A stretch of DNA of 64,000 bases from Bacillus sp. CH140a_4T (GCF_008923725.1 NZ_WBPF01000005.1:272048-336047), one strand, 5' to 3'. Positions 8,551 through 15,994 are shown, numbered from the stretch's first letter. Notes: a model not told the origin generated them from the sequence alone. Numbers and translations: made by a program.

Positions 8551-9222
8551 TCAAATCGTTTTTTCGAATGATACTTTACGAATAAATATACTACTAGTTA
8601 TGATATAAAGAACAGTTAATCCAATTGAAATAACAGTAAAATACGGTATATCTACTAAAGATCCATCACTCGTAAATAATAAACCGGTTACCCCCGCTTC
8701 CCCATAAAGCACACTATTTGTTGATAAGAAAAGGGATCCACCAATCATAAGACCAATCCATTGAAATCGTTGTTTAAAAACTACTACCACTTGGAAAAAA
8801 CATGCTGTTGTAACATAAAATAAAAATTGCAAAATAAATTGTTGTACCGATTGCTCCCCAAAATTAACATTTACTACGTTATATTTTAAATCTTGTAAAA
8901 GTGTAACTTGAAGAAATGAAAATAATGCAGATTGAAGTACAATATAAAAAATTGCTCCGATAAAATATTGTATTCTCGTTACACCGAATGAAACAGCTAA
9001 ACGAAATAGATCATCTTGTATGAGGAAAACACTCCCTACTATAAATAACATAATTGCTATTGAAGGGTTATTGATAATTTCGGGTAAATAACCCATGTTC
9101 GCTCCATTTAAATGAGCAGCATTTAACGTCCCGTTTATTAATAAAGCTACAATCCAAAATATTATAATTGCTTTATAATGAAAATTTATATGTAACTTCA
9201 ACTGCTTCATTAACATCGTCAT
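8551..9222 (-). CDS. ABC transporter permease
   Basis: 223 residues, about six membrane segments, no ATPase motifs; an ABC-2-like permease. Its ATG overlaps the stop codon of the ATPase gene (ATGA), so the two are translationally coupled. Together with the GntR regulator upstream this is the YtrA-type operon plan (regulator, ATPase, permease) that in bacilli responds to cell-envelope stress or antibiotics. The substrate is unknown. Confidence 0.8.
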   Translation of the reverse strand: MTMLMKQLKLHINFHYKAIIIFWIVALLINGTLNAAHLNGANMGYLPEIINNPSIAIMLFIVGSVFLIQDDLFRLAVSFGVTRIQYFIGAIFYIVLQSALFSFLQVTLLQDLKYNVVNVNFGEQSVQQFILQFLFYVTTACFFQVVVVFKQRFQWIGLMIGGSLFLSTNSVLYGEAGVTGLLFTSDGSLVDIPYFTVISIGLTVLYIITSSIFIRKVSFEKTI

Positions 9223-10091
9223 TTCACTTCACCACCAGTTATATAAATAAATAGTTTTTGTAATGTAATTCTATCAATTACTAAACCCTCCTTTTCAAGA
9301 GAGTAATAATCTTCATTAGAAAGCTCTTCCCATATAATAGCAATCCCCTTATTTCCATAAACTTCTCGATTTATTACTTTCTTATTGATTGAAAACTCAT
9401 CCACTTTATCTTTTTTCCCTGAAATAATATGACCCTGTTGTAATAAATCTTCCACTGATGATTGAACAACTAGCCTTCCTTCTTTTATGATGATTACATC
9501 TTCAATCACATGGGTTACTTCTTCTACTAAATGTGTTGATAATATAATTGTTCGTGGATACTCACCGTAATCTTCTAGTAGTAAACTATAAAATAACTCT
9601 CGATGTGCTGCATCCAAACCGGTAGTCGGTTCATCAAAAATTGTTATAGGTGCCCTACTTGCTAACCCTTGAATAATGCCGACGACTGTTTGCATGCCGT
9701 GTGATAGTTTATTGTATTTCACTGTCATATTAAGCTGAAATTTATCAGCGAGTTCTTCAGCATACTTTCCATCCCAGTTTTTATAAAACATGCTGCACAT
9801 CTTAAAAATTTCTTTTACTTTATAACTTAAATGTGCTTCTTCTTTCACTCTAACAAAACAAATATTTTGCATCGCTTTACTATTTTCAAAAACATGTTCA
9901 TCAAATATTGATACGCTTCCACTACTTGAAGTAATTTGGCCTGCAAGTAAATTTAATAGTGTCGTTTTTCCTGCTCCATTTCTACCGAGCAAACCATATA
10001 TTTTATTCTCTTCCAAAGAAATCGTTACTTCGTTAACTGCTACTTTCTTTTTATATTTTTTCGTTACACCTTTTGTTTCAAGTGCAATCAT
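9219..10091 (-). CDS. ABC transporter ATP-binding protein
   Basis: 290 residues. Walker A GRNGAGKTT (residues 36-44), Q-loop region near residue 90, signature variant LSHGM, Walker B ITIFDEPTTGLD and a switch His (STHLVEEV). The signature has His in place of the usual GGQ glycine, as in YtrB-type ATPases. The start is the ATG 2 nt past the gntR stop, with its GGAGGGG inside gntR; an upstream in-frame extension is not supported. The C-terminal 70 residues are a variable accessory domain. Pairs with the permease that overlaps its 3' end. Confidence 0.85.
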   Translation of the reverse strand: MIALETKGVTKKYKKKVAVNEVTISLEENKIYGLLGRNGAGKTTLLNLLAGQITSSSGSVSIFDEHVFENSKAMQNICFVRVKEEAHLSYKVKEIFKMCSMFYKNWDGKYAEELADKFQLNMTVKYNKLSHGMQTVVGIIQGLASRAPITIFDEPTTGLDAAHRELFYSLLLEDYGEYPRTIILSTHLVEEVTHVIEDVIIIKEGRLVVQSSVEDLLQQGHIISGKKDKVDEFSINKKVINREVYGNKGIAIIWEELSNEDYYSLEKEGLVIDRITLQKLFIYITGGEVK

Positions 10092-10093
10092 CC

Positions 10094-10468
10094 CTATTTC
10101 CCCTCCTTCGTAATTTTTTGAATCATATCCATCAATTCGTCTTTTGATATTTCTAATACTTTTGCTTCCTCCCACACTTTAGGTAAATATTCGGTCATAA
10201 AAGTATTTTGTCTTTTTTTAAGTACGACTTCTTTCGCTCCCTTTGCAACAAACATCCCGATCCCTCTCTTTTTATATAAAATCCCTTCATCCACTAATAC
10301 GTTTACCCCTTTAGCTGCAGTAGCTGGATTTATTTGTAACATCTTCGCAAATTGATTTGTTGATGGAACTTGTTCTTCTTCAAGTAATATGTCTTTTAAA
10401 ATATCAGATTCGATCGTTTCTGCAATTTGTAAGTATATTAATTTATTTTGCTCCAGAGTAGGTTTCAC
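10094..10468 (-). CDS. GntR-family transcriptional regulator (YtrA-like)
   Basis: 124 residues: an N-terminal winged helix-turn-helix (VPSTNQFAKMLQINPATAAKGVNVL) and a short helical tail with no large ligand-binding domain, which is the YtrA subfamily. GTG start after a GGTGG site. As the first gene of the operon it probably represses its own ABC transporter and is released by a membrane-active inducer; that part is inference from the family. Confidence 0.85.
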   Translation of the reverse strand: MKPTLEQNKLIYLQIAETIESDILKDILLEEEQVPSTNQFAKMLQINPATAAKGVNVLVDEGILYKKRGIGMFVAKGAKEVVLKKRQNTFMTEYLPKVWEEAKVLEISKDELMDMIQKITKEGK

Positions 10469-10561
10469 AATTTCACCACCTTAGGTTCATAGGTTCATTA
10501 CTTATGTAATTAACCATACCACATAAAAATATTTATTTCCATAAATTTCTTTTATAAAAAA

Positions 10562-10591
10562 AGAGAGTCATTCGTTTAAGAATGACTCTCT
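10562..10591. terminator. Intrinsic terminator after the DinB gene
   Basis: 12-bp perfect stem AGAGAGTCATTC/GAATGACTCTCT, A run on the left and T run on the right; usable leftward after the DinB gene. Confidence 0.8.
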
Positions 10592-10593
10592 TT

Positions 10594-11082
10594 CTAAAAG
10601 TTCGAAGTTTCAACTCTTGTTCTCAAATTCTTTTCATTTATACCATTTTGGCAAAAATTAAATTGTTGTCCCATTATAGACTTTGTACGATCTACTACTT
10701 GCCCTAAATGATAACTTGTATGCTCCACTAAATGTAATAAACTATGAAGATCAATATGTCTTTTTTCTTCCCATGCTTGTATATATGCTGTTCCCCATTC
10801 ATCAAATACTTCTACAACGTACTGTAGCAAAACTTCAGTACGTTGTAGTTTTACTGGAAAATACTCCTCGATTCCCTTTTCAAAAACTATATTGGGATTT
10901 TTATAACGACTAGCATTTCTCTGTATATGTTCACAAATATGCAGTACGATTCCACCAATTGAATTAACAGAATCCCCTTGTTTCCACAAATCTTCTTCAC
11001 TAAAGAGGCTAATTGTCTGTAATAACTTAGATAAATAATGATCTTGCATTCTATGATAAGTAATTTTGTATACTAACTCCAC
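10594..11082 (-). CDS. DinB family protein
   Basis: 162-residue four-helix protein of the DinB/YfiT fold. Candidate metal ligands are the His in VLHICEH (about residue 44) and the pair in HTSYHLGQ (about 126-130). Family members are metal-binding and often thiol-dependent transferases; the substrate here is unknown. The start is the GTG 5 nt after GGAGGAG rather than the upstream ATG. Confidence 0.75.
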   Translation of the reverse strand: MELVYKITYHRMQDHYLSKLLQTISLFSEEDLWKQGDSVNSIGGIVLHICEHIQRNASRYKNPNIVFEKGIEEYFPVKLQRTEVLLQYVVEVFDEWGTAYIQAWEEKRHIDLHSLLHLVEHTSYHLGQVVDRTKSIMGQQFNFCQNGINEKNLRTRVETSNF

Positions 11083-11105
11083 CTTTTCTCCTCCTATCAT
11101 TTCAA

Positions 11106-11690
11106 CTACTGCACTGGATATTTAACAAATAATGATTTCCGAAACTCTTTATCATTCATAAGCATTGTAATTTTTTCGTTATTATCGTTAAGGAATTTTA
11201 TTACTTTCTTTTTATCCCATATATCATCTTCTTTTGGAAAATCATTAAATTTTTCATACAAGATTGATAGTATTTCTTCTCTTTTTATAGTGAATTTTTT
11301 ATTTTCTACTTGAAACTCGTAACTTTTCGCATTTGGTACTAAAATCGATAGATAAATTACGTTAAAGAGAAAATTCTTCTCCATCGTGTACTTACTATCA
11401 AACCAATACGTCGCAACCATGTCTGCTGACAGAGTTCCATTTCCATTTGCACCATAGTTCACCTTTATGCTTTCATTCTCCAAACTAATACTTTGAAATG
11501 TTTCACCACCGGGTAAATGATTAACAATTGCAATCATATCTGAGTTATTACCAACGTATGTCCCAGCATATTTCTTAAAGTCACCAGGTTCAACATCAGA
11601 TATTTCTCTTATTCTTTCTCCGTTAGAACAAGCAGAAATAATTAAAAAAATTGTTAGCATAACAATTATATTACGATGCATATATTTCAT
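11106..11690 (-). CDS. Putative lipoprotein, 194 residues
   Basis: Signal peptide with a lipobox-like ISAC (Cys at about residue 21), then about 170 soluble residues. The first part (KKYAGTYVGNNSDM) and a later KFTIKREEI segment resemble the DUF4825-like small lipoproteins of bacilli, but I would not name a family. Its ATG follows a GGGGGATGC site. It directly precedes the DinB gene (23 nt gap), so the two may be one unit. Confidence 0.6.
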   Translation of the reverse strand: MKYMHRNIIVMLTIFLIISACSNGERIREISDVEPGDFKKYAGTYVGNNSDMIAIVNHLPGGETFQSISLENESIKVNYGANGNGTLSADMVATYWFDSKYTMEKNFLFNVIYLSILVPNAKSYEFQVENKKFTIKREEILSILYEKFNDFPKEDDIWDKKKVIKFLNDNNEKITMLMNDKEFRKSLFVKYPVQ

Positions 11691-11797
11691 TTAGCATCCC
11701 CCATTTTTATCGATATTTCGTTCATTACAATACTTCTTCTCAAAACCCTTTAAAATATACGCATTTTAATCAAAATTAAAAATTTTCAATTTTCCTG

Positions 11798-11826
11798 TTT
11801 ACAATTATCCATTAATTGTATATACT
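11798..11826 (+). promoter_or_regulatory. Sigma-A promoter of the YrzI array
   Basis: TTTACA, exactly 17 bp, TATACT; about 40 bp before the leader ORF. No other good promoter was seen before the array. Confidence 0.75.
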
Positions 11827-11867
11827 TACTAACGTAAGAAAAATATTCTAAAAGGAGGTCGAACAAA

Positions 11868-11966
11868 ATGATGAAATTACAATTACATGCTTTAACTTTA
11901 GCGTTAACTGCACCTGTGTTTTCTGGACAATTAAATATAAATTCGACCACCCTAATGGAGAATTGA
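11868..11966 (+). CDS. Leader ORF of the YrzI array, 32 residues
   Basis: Begins with tandem ATGs after a strong AAAGGAGGTCG site and encodes a small hydrophobic peptide (MMKLQLHALTLALTAPVF...). It is the first ORF after the promoter and is followed by two tandem terminator-like hairpins, then the YrzI mini-genes. It may be a leader peptide controlling read-through, or a diverged, truncated relative. No recognised family. Confidence 0.5.
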   Translation: MMKLQLHALTLALTAPVFSGQLNINSTTLMEN

Positions 11967-12000
11967 AAATCGCACTTTATTTCTATTAATTCATAAATTC

Positions 12001-12035
12001 GCCACAGGAGGTCGTATACTTTCCTGTGGCTTTTT
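12001..12035 (+). terminator. Terminator-like hairpin 1 of a tandem pair
   Basis: 9-bp stem GCCACAGGA/TCCTGTGGC followed by TTTTT, between the leader ORF and the first YrzI gene. The loop side holds an AGGAGG. Confidence 0.75.
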
Positions 12036-12043
12036 GACGCCCA

Positions 12044-12078
12044 GCCATAGGAGAACTATATCTTCCTGTGGCTTTTTT
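12044..12078 (+). terminator. Terminator-like hairpin 2 of a tandem pair
   Basis: A near copy of hairpin 1 (GCCATAGGA/TCCTGTGGC, one G-U pair) followed by TTTTTT. The two can also cross-pair (first 5' arm with second 3' arm), which gives alternative folds. Confidence 0.75.
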
Positions 12079-12130
12079 ATGCGATTTTTTAGCCTCTTAT
12101 ATTATTTTTTAAAGAAAGGAGCAACATTCG

Positions 12131-12271
12131 ATGACTATTAGCGTATTGTTTTTAAGTATTACGATTCAAAGAAATACAATTTCCAAAGATGAAATTTTTC
12201 ATAACGAGCAAATTGAAAAAGCTATGAATGATGTTAAGGAGCGCCAAGCGCTTTATTGTGATCACCTGTAA
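12131..12271 (+). CDS. YrzI family small protein, copy 1 (46 residues)
   Basis: First of six tandem mini-genes sharing the plan: hydrophobic start with SITIQ-type strand, then a charged helix with EIxxxEQIEKAMxxVKERQ and a final Y/C-rich tail (YCDHL). This is the YrzI (Bac_small_YrzI) family of bacilli, known for tandem arrays of about 45-50 residue proteins. It has its own AAAGGAGC site. Function is unsettled; in B. subtilis the yrzI mRNA is a target of the ribosome-dependent nuclease Rae1. Confidence 0.8.
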   Translation: MTISVLFLSITIQRNTISKDEIFHNEQIEKAMNDVKERQALYCDHL

Positions 12272-12298
12272 TTCCTTTTCGAAAGGAGGAATTCATTT

Positions 12299-12442
12299 AT
12301 GACTTTTCATATTTTCTTTTTTACAACTGTACTTCAGAAAAATACTTTATCTGAAGATGAAATCATTCGTAAACAACAATTAAAACAACTGACTGATAAA
12401 ATGACTGACATTAAAAGTTCATACTATACGCATATATATTAA
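12299..12442 (+). CDS. YrzI family small protein, copy 2 (47 residues)
   Basis: Most divergent intact copy: MTFHIFFFTTVLQKNTLSEDE, then a helix with MTDIKSSYYTHIY at the end. Preceded by TTCGAAAGGAGGAATTCA, a ribosome site embedded in a short inverted repeat (TTCCTTTTCGAAAGGA) that could mask it. The gap from copy 1 is 27 nt, consisting of little more than this site. Confidence 0.8.
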   Translation: MTFHIFFFTTVLQKNTLSEDEIIRKQQLKQLTDKMTDIKSSYYTHIY

Positions 12443-12470
12443 AAATATATTTTAAAGGAGCAATACCTTC

Positions 12471-12614
12471 ATGAAATTTAAAGCATTCTTTTTAATAATC
12501 ACCATTCAAAAACGTAAGCTTTCTCAAAGTGAGATTTTGCGTGAGCAACACATTCAAACTATTATGGACGAAGTGAAAGAGCATCAAGCTTCTTATTACA
12601 GCCGTCTTTTCTAA
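12471..12614 (+). CDS. YrzI family small protein, copy 3 (47 residues)
   Basis: MKFKAFFLIITIQKRKLSQ, then EILREQHIQTIMDEVKEHQ and the tail SYYSRLF. With copy 4 it forms a 170-bp tandem duplication that includes the AAAGGAGCAAT ribosome site; the two proteins differ at only five of 47 positions, so this duplication is the youngest in the array. Confidence 0.85.
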   Translation: MKFKAFFLIITIQKRKLSQSEILREQHIQTIMDEVKEHQASYYSRLF

Positions 12615-12640
12615 ATAACTTTTAAAGGAGCAATATCCTA

Positions 12641-12784
12641 ATGAAATTTAAAGCATTCTTTTTAACAATCACCATTAAAAAACGTAAGCCTTCACAGAAT
12701 GAGATTTTACGTGAGCAACACATTCAAACTATTATGGACGAAGTGAAAGAGCACCAAGCTTTTTATTACAGCCGTCTTTTCTAA
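12641..12784 (+). CDS. YrzI family small protein, copy 4 (47 residues)
   Basis: Near twin of copy 3 with I9T, Q13K, L17P, S20N and S41F. Own AAAGGAGCAAT site, 26-nt gap. The replacement L17P lies at the strand-helix junction. Confidence 0.85.
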   Translation: MKFKAFFLTITIKKRKPSQNEILREQHIQTIMDEVKEHQAFYYSRLF

Positions 12785-12809
12785 ATAATTAATAAAGGGG
12801 CAAAAACTA

Positions 12810-12950
12810 ATGAAATTTAAAGTATTCTTTTTGACAATTACGATTCAAAAAACTAAGTTCTCGGACAGTGAGAAATTGCATGATCATCAAATTAATAAAG
12901 CTATGGAAGAAGTAAAAGAACGTCAAAGTCATTACTGTAGCCATCTATAA
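12810..12950 (+). CDS. YrzI family small protein, copy 5 (46 residues)
   Basis: MKFKVFFLTITIQKTKFSD, then a helix with INKAMEEVKERQ and the tail HYCSHL, closest to copy 1 in its C-terminal half. Ribosome site AAAGGGGC, 25-nt gap from copy 4. Confidence 0.85.
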   Translation: MKFKVFFLTITIQKTKFSDSEKLHDHQINKAMEEVKERQSHYCSHL

Positions 12951-12975
12951 TTCCTTTCGAAAGGAGGAATGTATT

Positions 12976-13115
12976 ATGAAGTTTCATCTATTCTTTTTAA
13001 CAATTACAATCCAGAAAAAAACTATTCTGATGCGGAATTAAAACAAGAACAACAATATAAACAGGTTATAGACGAAATTCGAGATCGTAGAAGCAAATAC
13101 TACTCTCACCTATAA
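12976..13115 (+). pseudogene. YrzI family copy 6, frameshifted in an A7 tract
   Basis: Starts as a normal copy (MKFHLFFLTITIQKK) after a good AAAGGAGG site, then shifts frame at seven consecutive A (13015-13021) and stops at residue 21. One extra A restores a full 46-residue YrzI protein (...YSDAELKQEQ ... SKYYSHL). Either a real one-base loss, a phase-variable or slippage-read tract, or a sequencing error. As written it makes a 21-residue peptide. Confidence 0.75.
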
Positions 13116-13149
13116 ATCTTTAAAATATAAAAATTGAAAGGAGTCGATT

Positions 13150-13209
13150 ATGATGTTGATAGCACGTTCTAAAGAAATGATTTGGATAGTTCAGAGGGAT
13201 TCCACATAG
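13150..13209 (+). CDS. Possible 19-residue peptide at the end of the YrzI array
   Basis: Tandem ATGs after AAAGGAG, encoding MMLIARSKEMIWIVQRDST. The ribosome site and double ATG mirror the leader ORF at 11868. It is unlike YrzI. Short cryptic ORFs are a known feature of the B. subtilis yrzI transcript, so this one may be translated; no homology support can be given. Confidence 0.35.
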   Translation: MMLIARSKEMIWIVQRDST

Positions 13210-13310
13210 TTTTATAGACATAATATTACACAAGTATATCGTTATATTTGATGTGTAATAAATATATAATAAAATTACACCCGTACACTTTTAAATATTG
13301 AGTAATAAAC

Positions 13311-13345
13311 AAAAGATACACCACTTAAAAAGCGGTGTATCTTTC
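13311..13345. terminator. Bidirectional terminator
   Basis: Stem AAAGATACACC/GGTGTATCTTT plus an inner CTT/AAG across one mismatch. Serves the YrzI array rightward and the AI-2E family gene leftward. Confidence 0.8.
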
Positions 13346-13355
13346 TCAACTTATA

Positions 13356-14477
13356 CTATTTTCGATTACTTCGTTTCGTCTTAAACAATCTCACTAAGTT
13401 CGATACAACTGTTTTTGTTACTGCATAAACTGGTACTGCCAAAATCATTCCGATAATTCCCGCAAAGTTACCTACCCCTAAAATTAAAATAATAATTGTT
13501 AACGGATGGATATTTAATTTTGAACTCATAATACGCGGTGAAATAATATTACTTTCAAACTGTTGTACAATTGTTACGATAATAATTACGTACAACGCTT
13601 GCATCGGAGATACGAACAGACCTACAATAACAGCTGGTGCTGCACCGATAAATGGACCTAAGTTAGGAATGATATTTGTAAATGCTGCTATAATTCCTAA
13701 AACGAAAGCGTACGGTAAATCGATAATTAAATAACCGATAAAAGTAAACGCACCTACAAATATACAAACGAGCGCTTGCCCTTGAATATATGCAGATAAT
13801 GTTTCATTCGTTTCCTTAATAATGCGAAGCCCCTCTTCACGGTAAGACTCTGGTAATAGACTTACTGCTTTACCTGGAAAGGCATGTCCATCTTTAAACA
13901 TATAAAATAAAATGAATGGTACTGTGAAGATCACTAATGCGACGTTCGTGATAATACCAAATAAAGCCGTTGCACTCGACGTAATAGTGTTTGGTATCTC
14001 CTTTAAGTATTCAATCGCATTTTTTTCAATTGTTTCAATGGAAACATAATTTTGTGTAGATAACCATTCAAATAGTCTGTGGTGGGATAAATCTTGTATG
14101 TATAGTTTTCCCTCTTTAATATAACCTGGCATATTTTTTACTAAATCCATTAGCTGTTGTGAGATTGTTGGAACAACTACCCCAACTCCAACCGCAGTTA
14201 ATGTTATGATAAAAAGATATAACAGTAAAATCGCTAAACCTCTAGGTACTTTTTTGTTCTCCAAAAAGACTAACAATGGGTTAAATATGAAGTATAAAAA
14301 TAATGCGATTAAGATTGGGAAAAACAACGTTGATACGAAGATACCAATCGGTTGAAATAGAAACGATATTTTTGTGCAAATAAATATGATTCCTACAACC
14401 ATTAGCACTTCTAATGTCCAAAAGTGCACTTTCGATTTCAAAAAAACTTCCTCCTTTAAACTAGCACTTCTCTTCAT
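13356..14477 (-). CDS. AI-2E family transporter (YtvI/PerM-like)
   Basis: 373 residues with about eight membrane segments: a hydrophobic N-terminal pair near residues 20-75, a soluble stretch near 105-165, and the C-terminal block that carries the family signature NIIPNLGPFIGAAPAVIVGL followed by QQFESNIISPRIMSS and HPLTIIILILG. Members include TqsA and Na+/H+ antiporter-like proteins; the substrate is not predictable. Single-gene unit. Confidence 0.85.
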   Translation of the reverse strand: MKRSASLKEEVFLKSKVHFWTLEVLMVVGIIFICTKISFLFQPIGIFVSTLFFPILIALFLYFIFNPLLVFLENKKVPRGLAILLLYLFIITLTAVGVGVVVPTISQQLMDLVKNMPGYIKEGKLYIQDLSHHRLFEWLSTQNYVSIETIEKNAIEYLKEIPNTITSSATALFGIITNVALVIFTVPFILFYMFKDGHAFPGKAVSLLPESYREEGLRIIKETNETLSAYIQGQALVCIFVGAFTFIGYLIIDLPYAFVLGIIAAFTNIIPNLGPFIGAAPAVIVGLFVSPMQALYVIIIVTIVQQFESNIISPRIMSSKLNIHPLTIIILILGVGNFAGIIGMILAVPVYAVTKTVVSNLVRLFKTKRSNRK

Positions 14478-14590
14478 TGTACCAAAATAAGCAAGAATTT
14501 CACATAATATTTTCCTTTACAATATTCCAAAATGCCAATAAATACACTACAATGAGATTACATACAAATTTGTAGGTAAAGGTGATAAAA

Positions 14591-15412
14591 ATGACACAAT
14601 GCATCATTTGCAGAAAAGATACGAAAGAACTTAGTGAACAATATGTCATCCCCGAAATATTATGTGGATATTATTTCACAAACTCAATTTGTGATACTTG
14701 TCATGAACAAATGATAACAAATATCGATCGTCCCTTAATTCGGCATAAATTAAGTCAATTTAAGATTGAGCAGATGAAAAAACAAATTGATTCCCCGCTC
14801 TATACGAATGAACATGGTGAGGAACTTGCGGCTGCTGAGACAGATGTTGTTGAAGTAAGTGATGAAATACTTTATTCCAATGCATTAATTATGAAACTAT
14901 GTAAAAAGCACGATATTTCACTACATAATGAAATTTGGAAAGAAGAACGTGTAACGAAAGTAGCTAGCTCTATTCAACGTGAATTACTTTTAGATAACCG
15001 TAAATACAAAATGAGTGTATTAAAAATGGCTTATACTTTCGCTGTACAAGCTGTTGATGGCTATTTTGAAGATCCAGATGCGATTGATATTTCTAACATT
15101 CTAGCAAACGCCGATTTCATGGAATTAAAAGAAAAGAATATTGTTCGCGATTTAAGCAAAAGTTCTTTATGGAATACATTAAATACAAATAGTGAAAACC
15201 ATTACTTTATTTTATTAAGCGATAAAGATGGCCTGTTCTGTTTCATTCGTCTATTTGATATCTTTGATGTTGTCGTTCATTTATCAGAAAAGAGGTATGA
15301 ACTTCCATCACCAATTGTCGGCGTAAATAATGTAAGTAAGCAGGAATTTTATGTCCAAACTTTAAAACAGTATATGGATGGGCTATTTAAAGAAAAAACC
15401 CCTTCTATTTAA
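14591..15412 (+). CDS. HNH-like zinc-binding protein
   Basis: 273 residues. The N-terminus has two CxxC knuckles (CIIC at residues 4-7 and CDTC about 35 residues later) around SEQYVIPEILCGYY, closely recalling the HNH_5 domain, in which a similar EHVIP motif binds metal. Here the central His is replaced (EQYVIP), so nuclease activity is doubtful. The remaining about 200 residues are unassigned. The start is the ATG after GGTGATAAAA. Confidence 0.55.
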   Translation: MTQCIICRKDTKELSEQYVIPEILCGYYFTNSICDTCHEQMITNIDRPLIRHKLSQFKIEQMKKQIDSPLYTNEHGEELAAAETDVVEVSDEILYSNALIMKLCKKHDISLHNEIWKEERVTKVASSIQRELLLDNRKYKMSVLKMAYTFAVQAVDGYFEDPDAIDISNILANADFMELKEKNIVRDLSKSSLWNTLNTNSENHYFILLSDKDGLFCFIRLFDIFDVVVHLSEKRYELPSPIVGVNNVSKQEFYVQTLKQYMDGLFKEKTPSI

Positions 15413-15457
15413 TCGAAATCAGAACATACGGTCTCCTTTCTTGATGAAAAGACACTG

Positions 15458-15466
15458 TGTTATAAT
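15458..15466 (+). promoter_or_regulatory. Extended -10 promoter for a candidate antisense RNA
   Basis: TGTTATAAT, a perfect extended -10 element, pointing toward the 3' end of the small toxin gene on the other strand. The -35 region is weak (TTCTTG at 17 bp), which is usual for extended -10 promoters. Confidence 0.5.
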
Positions 15467-15472
15467 AAGTAT

Positions 15473-15649
15473 GAAAAGAACAATACAATCACATAAACTA
15501 ATTATTAATTGTATATAAATAAAAAAGACTAGTGTGCGGCTACACACTAGTCCACGTAACTTAGCAGATTGGATTGTTCATTTATCCTATTTGTTTCTTA
15601 CAAACAAAACAACCCACATTCTATTGGCATAGGTGGGTTGTTATTTTTT
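15473..15649 (+). ncRNA. Candidate antisense RNA antitoxin
   Basis: From the extended -10 element to a strong terminator (AACAACCCAC...GTGGGTTGTT then ATTTTTT, 15608-15649) with no plausible ORF. It runs against the 3' untranslated region and last three codons of the hydrophobic mini-protein on the other strand, the same layout as RatA/TxpA in B. subtilis. The RNA is inferred from signals only. Confidence 0.5.
15527..15552 (-). terminator. Terminator of the toxin mRNA
   Basis: 10-bp perfect stem GACTAGTGTG/CACACTAGTC. Only the leftward strand has the U tract (six A on the plus strand at 15521-15526). Confidence 0.75.
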
Positions 15650-15733
15650 GAGCTTGTCTATTAAAACAACGACGAACGTTAACAATGCAACGAGAAACAG
15701 TCCACCCTGCAGTAGCAACGCTATTTCACTCAT
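15641..15733 (-). CDS. Putative holin-like type I toxin (30 residues)
   Basis: Small protein with one hydrophobic segment (LLLQGGLFLVALLTFVVVLI) and a C-terminal DKLKK basic tail: the pattern of the holin-like/TxpA-Fst membrane toxin families. Very strong GGAGGGGGG ribosome site 9 nt before the ATG. The 3' end overlaps a candidate antisense RNA. In the families named, the peptide inserts in the membrane and stops growth unless the antisense RNA blocks the mRNA. Confidence 0.7.
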   Translation of the reverse strand: MSEIALLLQGGLFLVALLTFVVVLIDKLKK

Positions 15734-15834
15734 GTATTATCACCCCCCTCCTATTCGGAGAAGTGATAATTGAACAACCAACCGTACCTTAAGTTACTTT
15801 TTAATTTTACCATATTTTCTAATAGTTTACGATG

Positions 15835-15867
15835 AAAACCCGCAAGTGAAATACTTGCGAGTTTTTT
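15835..15867. terminator. Intrinsic terminator
   Basis: Stem CGCAAGT/ACTTGCG with A/T flanks on both sides; lies between the toxin promoter region and the bcr1-like repeat, and can close the ssuD transcript leftward. Confidence 0.65.
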
Positions 15868-15870
15868 TAT

Positions 15871-15994
15871 CCCGTATTAACAGGCAGTAAACAAAATGAA
15901 GCAAAACATAGGTGAAACTGCCTGTTAATGCCTGATTGGTTCAACTAATAATCCTTTGGGACAATTCACCCAAAGGATTAAAGTTTCACTTTAT
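15871..15994 (+). repeat. bcr1-like intergenic repeat, copy 1
   Basis: Shares with the other two copies the ordered pieces: an ATTAA-CAGGCAGT arm and its complement, GCCTGATTGGTTCAACTAAT, an AATCC...GGATT hairpin, and AAAGTTTCACTTTAT at the end. The hairpin stems differ in sequence but stay paired, as in structured bcr elements of the B. cereus group. Ends 6 bp from the ssuD stop codon. Confidence 0.65.

Noticed and set aside
8035-10468. Four-gene GntR/ABC/permease/CcdC-like set as a novel antibiotic exporter
   Set aside because: It follows the known YtrA-type plan; only the CcdC-like gene at the end is uncommon, and co-transcription is not shown.
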